This document shows, in pieces, positions 53,946-64,000 of a DNA stretch of 64,000 nt. Both the position numbers and the translations under genes were made by a program. The DNA is taken from contig JAJNNQ010000026.1 of NCBI GenBank assembly GCA_027886175.1, forward strand, positions 18,754,001-18,818,000, given 5' to 3'. Origin of the DNA: Phylloscopus collybita. Its lineage: Eukaryota; Chordata; Aves; Passeriformes; Phylloscopidae. The notes below the pieces were generated by a model. That model was not told the origin of the DNA. It made no database searches and saw only the letters and a program-made list of their open reading frames with translations. The first letter of the stretch is position 1; every line of letters starts with the position of its first letter.

Positions 53946-56900
53946 TGTATCAGTGTGGAAGCCATACTATCTGCAAAGATGAAGTTGTTACTGCAGCTTC
54001 CTCCATATGGATCTGAAATTGTACAGAACAATTTACATGTAAATCCCTGATTTCCCGAATGAGCCTTGGTTGGTTGGCTACTAGGAACAACTAAGCTAGA
54101 AAAAAATCAATCTCAATGCTCTGTCTTGCTAAATCTTCCAAATGAATACTGTGAACTGAAACGTGGCTGCAAAAAGACACAAATTTTATAGTTATTTTAG
54201 TGCACTTGTTTATCATCTGGATAAAACTTCTGAAGAGTTTGGAGGATAGATTTATTCCTTACTAGGTCTGAAATGCAGCTTGACATTGTATAAGTAAAAT
54301 TCCATTTATTTATACTCCTTTACCTCAGACATGAAAGGGAAACAGCATATTTGGGATGACTCCATAAGAGAATTCCACTAATGTTCTTGCCCTTGTGACC
54401 AGAAGAGGTAGTGCATGATCTCCAAAAGCTAAAAGTCATCTTAGATTCTGCACAAATCTTCTGGGCAACACAACTGTCTCTCAACTTAATGTTCCCTTGC
54501 TGACACAGGAGACACAGAGATAGTTACAGGCTGTGAACCTTATTCCATTTCAAAATGGTTCCTCCATGAACCACAACAGTACAGAAAGAGCTTTAGATAG
54601 TTTGTCTTCTAGAAAAGACATTGTAACCACAAATCTAGTTATTAGTTTGTTTGGGGGCTTATTTTCATATAAGACAATGTCTATACAAAGCATTTACACT
54701 TAATACTGGCTAATGTTTACCCCTCAATTTAAAAAATGTAAACTTTCCCTTCCATGCCTTAAATACTTGCATCTTTCTTGTTGGTGGCTGCTCATACTCC
54801 TCTCTTCACTCTCCTGAGAGCTGATCTCAAAAAAGTGGATATGGGAGGTTTTCAACATGCAGATACTAAGAATGTAGTGAGTTTTTTCCTAATCTATGTG
54901 ATTTCTACATCTTCAACAAAAGTTCAGCTGAAAAACACAGAAGGTTACCAACTCAGTGATAATTTTCCTTTCATGCATGAGCATTTGTACAAAATAGAAA
55001 AGAAGCACTAACTTATGATGCTTTAACTACTATAGTAGCTAAAGGACTTTGAAGGAAACATAATGGGCTGAATACTGTTCTGCTATCCTGCTCGCTGTCC
55101 CCACTGCCCTTGTCAGCTCCAGAGGTCTGCACAGCTGTTCTGGGAATGAGCAGTGCACTGCTGCTTTCCTCGCCCTCTGCCTTGCTCTTCGACTCTCCTG
55201 TGTGGGATTTGCATATAGCCTTTTGTGAATTCTATTCAAATACATTTTAGGTACAGTAGAATTCTTTACAGCTTGTCAGGAATACACAACAAAGATGCAC
55301 TAATACCTAAAAGCTTCAATGGAATACAAAGGACTTGCCTTTGGGATGCCTGATTTAGTTTTCCTTTTAAGGAAAGTGTAACACAGTACATCATTCTGGC
55401 TGGCATCACACTGGATGTCTGTCAGAAGCTACCTTTTTCAACTGTCAACCCATCAAATTAATTGCTTTTCTCAGAATGTGGGTTGGGTGTTGATAGATTT
55501 TTTTTAAGTTTTTTTTTTTTTTTTTAATTTAACCTGCTGATAAACCTAGATGCTTGGAAGACAGAGTATAAACATTTTGGGAAAGGACAAGATGGACATT
55601 ACAATTACTGAAAAAGTAATCATGTTTATTTCCTTATGAGGTAAGTAAAACTATACTGAAATAGTAGAACAAGTGCAGGCTTCTTGCCAACATACCACTC
55701 AGACGACAGTATAGCTCTTTTAAAACTTTGCCAAGTATTTTGGCACCAAGAAACTGCTGACAAATTAATATGTTTATGTGCTGCATACAGCATCTATTTT
55801 AGACCATAGTACTGCACTAAACATATTTTCCCAAATACGCTCACCTTATCAGATGTTTTCCTCAGAGAGGTTTCCTTATATACTTTAAACTATGCAAGAA
55901 GGTTTTTCTTTTAACTGTTTTTTATAAATATTTCAAATTAACAATTCATTATTCAATCCTTAGGGGCTTTGGACACTGTAATAATTGCATGTAATTTTGT
56001 TATACAACATATAATTTTATAAACTCTTTAAGCAACTGGAAACTTTAGGGTGGTGTTCATTATTGATATACAAGAATGGTGTTATAAAAGTGATGTTTTG
56101 CTTTCCTTGCTAGTTTAAAAATTTACCAGAAAAAAAGGAGCTGTTACCACTGTACCAACAAAACTGTGTATGCACACAAATAAATACAGACATTTTGCTT
56201 GTATCCATATGTATATGCACATACATATTTCTGTACATGCTCTTTATTTAAAGTGAAAACACAAGCAAAACATCTTATTTATGTTATGCAAAATGATATC
56301 GTTAACAAGAGAGGGAGATGAATGGTTAAACTTAGATACAACAAATACAGTGAGAACAATGCCCTTCTTTGATTGAATAACCTAGTAGTCACAGCCCCTA
56401 TCTAGACTGCAGGAGATGAATTCAATTTCTTCTTCTCTCTGTTGAAATTTGATTCCAGCTCACCCAGGTCAAAAGATAGTTCTAAATTACATGTTAAGGG
56501 GTACAAATATGGAAAGAGAAGCATTCATTTAGTCTACTTTCTTCATACTGTTGCCAAATCCCTACTCTCTTCAGACTTTCAATGTTCCAAAGTGTAGGAT
56601 GCGTATGTTGAACACATATCCTTCAGTGCTTTGGAATGTTTGCCTGGTGCCTTGAATAACTACTAAAATGAAAATAAGGCTTGCTCATCATCACCCTGGA
56701 CAGCCCTTAACATGTGACAGTATGCATGGATACAGATTGTCTGGGCAGACAGGAGGGACAGGAGAGAGTTGAATTGTCTCCCAGGATAAACGGTAACATG
56801 AGCTGAAGGTTTGTGAAAGTCTTGTGAGATTCTAGTCCCTCACAACTTTAATATGGAATACAATGGTTGATCTAACATAATTTTTTTTATTTAATGAAAA

Positions 56901-57893
56901 CAGCATTTTAAATTAATAAATTATTTATCAAAACATAAAAAAAATAATTCAAGACTGAAGATAATGTTCTTCAAGAGGATAAACTCTTTTTCTTTTGCCT
57001 TAAGTGACAAAGCATTACTATGCTAGAGATGAGGCAGATTCCCATTATTTAACATTTCTAAATTGTAAAGTTCAGAGTCTGCTTTAGATGATGTGGATAG
57101 CAGCACATTTTAGGTGCCCTGATACGCAGTCCTATGATTCAATGCAGTAAGTGCCACACTGTTCTATCCCTTGTTATAATGTCAGTAATCTTTCCAGTGC
57201 TAACCTTCATTTAGACACTTACAAACCAGCACATAGGCATGTCAGCAGAAAGAGGGAATGGACACTCTGTCCTCTAACTATACTATTTAGGATGAGCAAA
57301 ATACCTCAACATTAAATGGTTGCACCCACATTCTGGCAGCTCCTTGGTATGCCCACAACTATCTGAACAACTTTAGCAAGTAGGTCTAGTACTTGCGTTT
57401 GGGAAAGTTCAACAGGAAAAGACAATTATTCTCTTTCCCCTGAAAATTCCGAGTCCTTGGAATTCTAAGTCAGAATGTTTTTAAATATGTATTCCTGATT
57501 TGTCTTCCCATATCTGTCAAATTCCACCTAACAAAAAATGTATATCTGTGTCACACTAATTGCAATGAATTTTAGTGACATGAAGTTGTGCTTTTAGAAG
57601 TGACAATACAATGTATGATACAGTAAATGGAGTACTGAAGAAGGCAATGAACACTTTTTAGGTTCCTTTGTAAGTGCCTGTTTACTCAGAAGAACAACTT
57701 GCATTAATGCTGTAGCCTTAAAATGAAGAATCATCCATTCACATAAAAATACATTTAAAACCAATGAAAGAAGAGATCAATAAAAAGCTTGGAAACACTG
57801 TGTTCTCTGATTAATTGATAGGTAGAGAAGTCCAAGTAAAGATATCAAGGAAGATCTAAAGTTCATGCTCGAATACAGTCTTATATTAAACAG

Positions 57894-57939
<46 letters not shown>
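57894..57939. repeat. A homopolymer, 46 bp
   Basis: Forty-six consecutive A. The 300 bases upstream were read for a processed transcript and none was recognised. Confidence 0.97.
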
Positions 57940-57942
<3 letters not shown>

Positions 57943-59739
57943 GCTGGAAAACCTTGTAGTATCTAAAGATGAAAAAGAAAACCAAAACAAAATCCAAAAG
58001 CTGAAAATTGATAAGAAAATAGAACTGGCTTGATTAGATCAATTCAATTAAAACTCTGAAAGACAATAAATGATTCAGTAGAGGTAATCTGCAGTTCAGG
58101 TTTACTCAGTAATCCACTCGAGACCTTTGTCAAAATCTTTTGACAAGCTAATTAAAGGGAGACAGTTATGCAGCACTGATTATTTACCACTGTGAAATGA
58201 ATCAACCCATCTTTAGGTTTCCATATCAATCTTTCCTTCTTAGCAGTGCCACACTGACCTTTCTGAGTGCCATTAATAAACTTCTCTTTCACCATTACAG
58301 CATCCGAGTTACATGTCATTGACTGTACCTGGGGGGATTTATGTTTATGTAAAAATATGGAGAAAATATTATGTAGCCAGTACTGTAAACCTCAACAAAT
58401 AATATAATCTGCATAAATCATTCTACCTTTTATATCATGAAAATAATTTAAAAAAACCCAACACTATTCAAAACCCCCAAATAATCAGAGTATATAATTA
58501 GAACACTTAATCATCTTAAAACACTGTGATAATATATTTCTTTCAATATCAATTTACCTTGTGTTATAAATAATTCCTAATTTGACTGGAATAACATTAT
58601 TTCTTAATGTAATTTTTAAGAAGTTGTTTAGTAAAAAAGAAAATCAAAATGTCCCAAATCAAATCTTAATTCAATGCTCCCCATTTGCTTTTGATTACAA
58701 AGATCTTAAATATTTTCATTTCCTCTCCAAAACTTTATGATTTTTGATGGCATCTATTCAGAAAGAGTCTGTAAAACCCTTATCTGTTTTAGTCTGCTGC
58801 TGATACTGTGTGTATTTTTGATACTTTTATCTGCATCACATAAGAGAATTGTTAGTTTGCATGATTTCCTCCACATTTCCAGATATTCTCTGTGTGAGTT
58901 GCATTCTGTACTTGATAACTGTAGGTTTGTTTCAACTGCCCTTGATCAATACCATTTCTACAATGGAGGTAAGTTGATAACCAAGGCTCTAGTTACTACT
59001 GTGATTGGCTCACTATTCAACTGTCCCTTTCCTGCATTTCACTTTGTACATTAACAGAAAGAGGCTAATTATGTTTGCATTAGAAATGTTTTTTTAAAAT
59101 ATGGAAGTGATAAGATACTTTGATGATTTAAGCTAAAGCTGCATTTTAAAGATGGGACAGATTAAAAAAAACCAAAACCCACAAAAAAACACCACCAACA
59201 AAAAGCTTCCAAATGTTCCAAGGCATATATGTAGAATCTGTAAAACTGTGTCCGGGTGTTGTGTGCTGGAGTTAGGGCCAATAAAATCCACAAAGAAAAT
59301 TCTGTTCCTAAAAAGGAAGAAACAAAGGCAATACCCTCCAGAGGAGACCGCCTGTGGCAACTGTTAGTTTTTCCAAAAGAGACCTACGACCTTGGCACTC
59401 CTTCAATAAAAAAGCTTTTATGTAGCACAGTTCACACCAGTATTTTGGAGGGAACAATTAGGGTCAGTCTAGTTTCTTTCAGTTACCTGTTAGCTAAATG
59501 TTAAGTGACATGTAAATGGTGGTGTCTTATGGAGTTTGGGCCAGTTTTGGGTTATGCCTCATGCCCCCTAAGGTGGAGACCTATCAGTCCCATATTTAAA
59601 CTAATGTAGGACTCTGAAAAGAATAAAGTAATACAGCTGGTGCTTTTACTTTAATGGACCTTTCCATCTGGGTGTATGGATGTTCCATACTGGCATATTA
59701 TTTTGGCTCAGTACTGAGCTTTTCAAGCTGATCTATCAA

Positions 59740-60340
59740 CATCAAGATTTAACCACAACTAACAACTCAGACCCACAAAGCCACTCATTCATTTTCCCTG
59801 CACTGGGATGGTGGAGAGAATCTAGAGATTAAAAATGAGAAAAACTTATGGATTGAGAAAAAGACAGTTTACTAGCCAAAGAAAAGCTGCACACCCAGGC
59901 AAAGCAAAACAAGGAATTCGTTCATCACTTCCAGTCGGCAGGCTGGCATTCGGAAAGCAGGGTCCTGGGAAAGCGAGGTCCCATCACACTTAACACTGAT
60001 TTAAGAAGGCAAACTCAATCCCTCCAAATGTCCTCTGACTTCCTCCTTGCCCCCTCCCCCCCCCTTTATATACTGAGCATGAGGTCATATCATATGGAAT
60101 ATTCCTTTGATCAGTGGGCATCAGCTGTGCAAGCTGTCCCTCCTAACTCACTGTGTAACCCAGACTCCTTGCTGGGGTGATAGGTGAGAAACAGAAAAGG
60201 CTTTGGCTCTGTGCAAGAGCTGCCCAGCAATAATGCAAACATCCCTGTGTTATCAGCACTGTTTGCAGCACAGATCCAAAACACAACTCCATACTAGCTG
60301 CTATGAGGACTATTAATTCTGCCTAGCCCAAACCACCACA
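59740..60340 (-). mobile_element. ERVL-type LTR, full length, antisense
   Basis: A near full-length LTR of the same general family as the one at 47385-47978, in minus orientation. Its 5' end is at about 60340 (plus strand reads CCCAAACCACCACA) and its 3' end at about 59740 (a decayed GATTTAACC). A good TATA box is present as TTTATATA at 60065-60072, about 270 bases from the LTR start, the same offset as in the plus-strand copy. A degenerate CRE-like GAGGTCAT follows near 60081. The region equivalent to the polyadenylation signal is decayed. I found no clear 5-bp target duplication and no adjacent viral genes. It is probably an old solo LTR. Confidence 0.88.
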
Positions 60341-60462
60341 GCCACCATTTGTCCACTCTCCCAGCGCTAGACTGAAGCACACAAGCTGGATTCCTTCTGA
60401 ATAACACCTAAACATTTTGTGTGTACTCAGAGAATACCTCAAATGCTTTTAGATTTAGGAGG
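60341..60462. other. Spacer between two ERVL LTRs
   Basis: About 120 bases of unique-looking sequence. It contains no recognisable primer-binding site, polypurine tract or viral coding sequence, so the neighbouring LTRs do not look like the two ends of one provirus. Confidence 0.6.
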
Positions 60463-60993
60463 CTTTTGTGGTTTAACCCCAGCTAGAAACCAAGCCCCAC
60501 ACAGCTGCTCACTCCAGGATCACCAGCAGGATCAAGGAGTGATTTGGAATAATAAAAGGCAGAGAACTTGTGGGTTGAGATATACACAGTTTAATAGGAA
60601 AAGCAGAAGCTGCACACACAAGCAAAGGAAATCAAGGAATGAATTCGCTTCTTCCTGTGAGCAGGTACCTCTTCAGCCATCTCAGACCATGAGAGCAGGG
60701 ACCCATCTTGTGTAACAGTGAACTTGGGAAGACAAATGACAACACTTCAAATATCCTCCCATTCCTCCTTCTCCTCCCACTTTACATACTGAGCAAGATG
60801 TCACATGGTCTGGCATGTGCCTTTGGTCAGTTGGGGTCACCTGTCCTGCCTGTGTCTCCTTCCCAGCCTGGGGAGTCTCCCATGCACGTCCAGCCTCCTC
60901 CCCAACCTGGCTGTACAAAAAGGAGGAAAGTCCCTGGCTCTGTGTAAACCCTGCTCAGCAACAGCAAAAACATCTCTGTATTATCATCATTGT
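60463..60993 (-). mobile_element. ERVL-type LTR, 5' end missing, antisense
   Basis: A second antisense ERVL LTR. The 3' end is clear: the plus strand reads TTGTGGTTTAACCCCAGC at about 60466-60483. The body follows the family through the promoter region (TTTACATACTGAGC near 60781, a decayed TATA) and the TGCTCAGCAACAGCAAAAAC segment near 60951. Similarity stops near 60993, so about 60 bases of the LTR 5' end are absent, replaced by unrelated sequence. It differs enough from the LTR at 59740-60340 to suggest a separate insertion. Confidence 0.88.
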
Positions 60994-63900
60994 GCCACTG
61001 ATTCTTTAGTTTCGTGACACTACGGATGTGTCTGTGTATGCGTAGTAGAAATTACACCAGTGGAGTCTTTTTGTATTTTTATTGGTTCATTTTGAAAGGT
61101 TTTTCTCTTTTTCTACTATGTAAATGAACATATTTAAAGGAAATGCTTCTTTGTATAAGGCCATGATATTATTTCAAGTAATTTACTAGCGTACTCATCC
61201 TGGTTATGTTCAGCATACTTGATCTGGCATATTGTAACATTGTTGTGAAGATATCTATGTATTTTGTATCAGCTCTCAAATCACCATAACAATGTCATTG
61301 TCATTTTAATTTCATGTGTCTGTTTTAGACATTGTCAGTGTTACATAGATTCAAATTTTCATTTTGCAATCTTCAGGGCCTATTACCTAAAAATTGACTT
61401 AGATTTTTGCTTTCAGTTTTTGTTGACTGTAATTTTATCAGTATTTTAAGGATTATTTTACACATTCTTTTTAGGTATGTGAAAAGACTAGAACATTCTT
61501 ATCATAGTGAGACATCATGATTTGATACACAACTCTGTGAACCACAGAGCATTCCCTGAATTTCTCCATTTGGCAGGGGAAAATAAATAAAAAATGAATA
61601 TAGTTCTTATAGAAACTGGAGCCTGTTCTTTAGCTGTATGCTTGCACTCCTTATTAATGCCAAGCAAATTGAGTTCATCGTTGTCCTACTCCCCTTATTC
61701 TTCTGATGGTGCCCGAAGGTGCTCCGAAGAGGTTTCACCTTACAGTGCAGAGACAAAGTAGGCAGCATGCTACTGTTCAAGGACTGTAATTCATTAACCC
61801 AGCAGGTACCACATCTCACATCCCAGATTATGATCAGGTCTCAGATCTCACTGTCAAAAAATCATTAACTGATTTACCCCACACAAGTTCTTTTATCTGC
61901 TAAGCCAGAAAATGAACCTAATTTCAACAAATCATCTAAGAGTGGGGATCTTCTCTAGGAAATTTTATGTTCTAAGTTTAATTTAAATGGCAACTGATTA
62001 TTTTGCTATTCCTGTGCTTAATGGATAGAATTAAGAAATCTGAGAGGGCAAATCCTAGCATCTACTTTGCATATCTATTTTAAAAAGGGATAAATTCTGC
62101 TGGAAATGTCTCTCTGTGCAGGCGGGACATAGGTGCTGAGGACAGTGTTACTCTAATGCCTATCAGCCACTAAAAAATCTGTTGACTAGATTCCAGGTAA
62201 ATACACCATATTTTCTGTATAAAAAGTTTAAGAAATACAGAGATCCAAGGACAGAATCAGCCTAAGACATTGCAACTGTGAGGTGAAGTGTCTTTTGGAA
62301 ATGCTTTCTCTGGTTAGTGTAAAGGAACACTAGCTTTGACTACCTAATACAAACAACTTAGAGATGTTTAAATACTTGTGAAATGAATACTCTGGTATGT
62401 GAATTCCTTACATAACAGCACTTATGCCCATGGGTAAGTGATTTATGAAACACAGGTGCCTACCTTTTGAATTTATTCAGGGTTCAAGCCAAAGTGCAAT
62501 ATCCATGCATGTTAGAGAAATGTACACATAGTGATATAACGTCCAGCGCAGCTTTTCTCTCTACAGTGGACACCCACAAATAGAATTGATTAAAAAACTA
62601 TTGTAATCTCCAGGTTTTGGCATAGATGACATCTCAATGATTTTCTGTGACAGTGAATTTCCTTAGCTGATCACACATTGCCTTAAAAAAAATTAAATTC
62701 TTATAATTGTGTTCCATTCTACTGATTTTTAATTACATTGAAAGACTCCTTGTGTTATGGAATCATTATGCATCATGCCACTGCTACTCTGTCACAAGAT
62801 AATGATGAGAGACTTTTCAGTTCTAAGTTTTTAGTGCCTTGACTAAGTTCGGTTCAGCATTAAAAAATGTTAGGCTTTATAATTTCTAATCAAATATTAG
62901 TTCTGCCATGATGATTGCTGGACACCTTCATGGCTCATCTTCAGATTTTTCATTTGGTACACAACACACTCTGATTTCAGGCATCTAAATGTGAAAACTC
63001 CAATTTCAGCACATTACTTGTTACATCTATATAGTTCCTAATATGAACTTCTTGAACTTTTTGAAAACTGGTCACTCATGCAAAGATGTTATGTCTGTTT
63101 TCTCTAGGCCAAACACACATACAGTCATACTCTCTGAGATTAATACTATTTTTTCCCTTACAAATTGGCAAGGTGTATAGATCTTAAAATCATATATATA
63201 TTTCTTTTTTCTTCTTGATAAATTGTTTCTGTGAGATTTAGTTCAAAATTACAATTACATTTCTCATAAATTCTTTTGCTGAGAATTGCCAGGATTTGGT
63301 TTCTTCCAAATTTATTAACCTCTCATAGAGGTTAATGGAAATTATTTCACATTTGAAAGACTAATTTGAAGCTAATAATCTTATTATAGACTTTTTTAAA
63401 AAAATCTACTTTTAAATATCTTACCTTTAAAGAAGTGTAAGGAAGGTTGAGCTCTCCTTTTTTGATCATATTTCATTTTTCCCCCTCCATGTCACAGCTT
63501 TGCTCTCTTAGTTCTTTTTCACTACAGTAATTCTGATTGTAAAACAAAACTCTACATGATCAGCAATAAAATGGTCACTGATCCTTATCTTGACACATTT
63601 TCCCAGGTTATTAAAAATCCTTTAGGTGACTATATAGGTGCATTTGCCCTTATGTTCAAAGCACTGTTGCTTACCTTTTATTTTAATGTGGTTTTGTTTT
63701 GTTTTGTTTTGCTTTCTATTCTCCAGTCTCTATTCTTTCCCCCTCAACTTTCACAATCAAAACAGAACACAATCTACTTACCATGTTTGGGCAAGTTTAG
63801 GGTTATTTCAAAGATTTAAAATAAACCCTTGAGTCTCCAGAGTTCTTTCGATGTGGGAAAATACAATTTATGGTTTTTGGTCTTTTAATGTAGGACTCAA

Positions 63901-64000
63901 GCTTATAAGAGTGTTCTGGGGTTTCCAGCCTACAGTTTGCAGGACAGGGGAAAAACACCTTATGTTCCTCTTCTGGACTACAAATCCAAGCATCTCTTTC
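60994..64000. other. Unique DNA, no gene seen
   Basis: No gene, RNA or transposon recognised. Frames are at most 87 codons. A short hairpin lies at 63314-63336 (ATTAACCTCT / AGAGGTTAAT with a CAT loop), and a (GTTTT)n patch at about 63690-63711 produces a Phe/Leu-rich spurious frame. Confidence 0.65.

Larger units (their letters stand above)
47979..59739. other. Unique DNA with simple repeats and a hairpin, no gene seen
   Basis: No supported gene; frames are at most 106 codons and lack domains. Contents listed separately are a 16-bp hairpin (50131-50168), a GGAA repeat (52863-52924), a 21-bp tandem repeat (53887-53945) and an A46 run. A T run lies at about 55508-55525. The block 55060-55260 is GC-richer and contains an octamer ATTTGCAT. 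The interval 58081-58340 looks like unique conserved-type sequence but cannot be tested here. The interval 59150-59520 has two AATAAA words and a CA-rich lead but no clear LTR ends. Confidence 0.6.

Noticed and set aside
59150..59520. Possible extra LTR with two AATAAA words
   Set aside because: No TG...CA ends, target duplication or family resemblance could be found.
59740..60993. One ERVL provirus with two LTRs
   Set aside because: The 120-bp spacer holds no viral sequence and the LTRs are clearly diverged, so two insertions fit better.
1..64000. CRISPR arrays, operons, phage or other prokaryotic systems
   Set aside because: The repeats and base composition are those of a bird nuclear genome; no spaced repeat array or gene cluster exists.

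Overview
This window reads as nuclear DNA from a bird. It is AT-rich, visibly poor in CpG and rich in long A/T homopolymers. Every interspersed repeat I can recognise is avian: CR1 LINE fragments, ERVL-type LTRs that open and close with the characteristic avian LTR ends, and one ERVK-like LTR. The mixture would suit a songbird or other neoavian, but the species cannot be named from sequence alone.

I find no protein-coding gene, rRNA or tRNA. The open frames are short (none above 174 codons). Many start at non-ATG codons, and the longest are antisense to, or remnants of, CR1 ORF2. The window is therefore best described as intergenic or deep intronic DNA, and exons too short to see by eye cannot be excluded.

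Layout: 1-4826 unique AT-rich DNA with a heptamer GATA repeat; 4827-5004 a T/G low-complexity tract; 5405-5963 a CR1 3' end (+); about 9729-9840 an old CR1 3' tip (-) beside a 48-bp T run; 14861-15592 a CR1 (-); 18905-19580 a complete ERVK-like solo LTR (-) with perfect 6-bp target duplications; 22837-22850 a CTCF consensus match; 32915-35948 a long decayed CR1 (-), split by a younger CR1 (+, 33200-33763) and carrying a large TTCC/CTCC microsatellite; 47385-47978 an ERVL solo LTR (+); 59740-60340 and 60463-60993 two more ERVL LTRs (-), the second cut short. The remainder is unique sequence with simple repeats and a few hairpins.

There is no gene set that works together here. The record is one of retroelement insertion and decay. 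I found no sign of a new multi-gene system. The observations most worth following are the CTCF motif, the regularly phased GATA heptamer repeat, three perfect short hairpins, and the nested and solo retroelement structures that give a relative insertion history.
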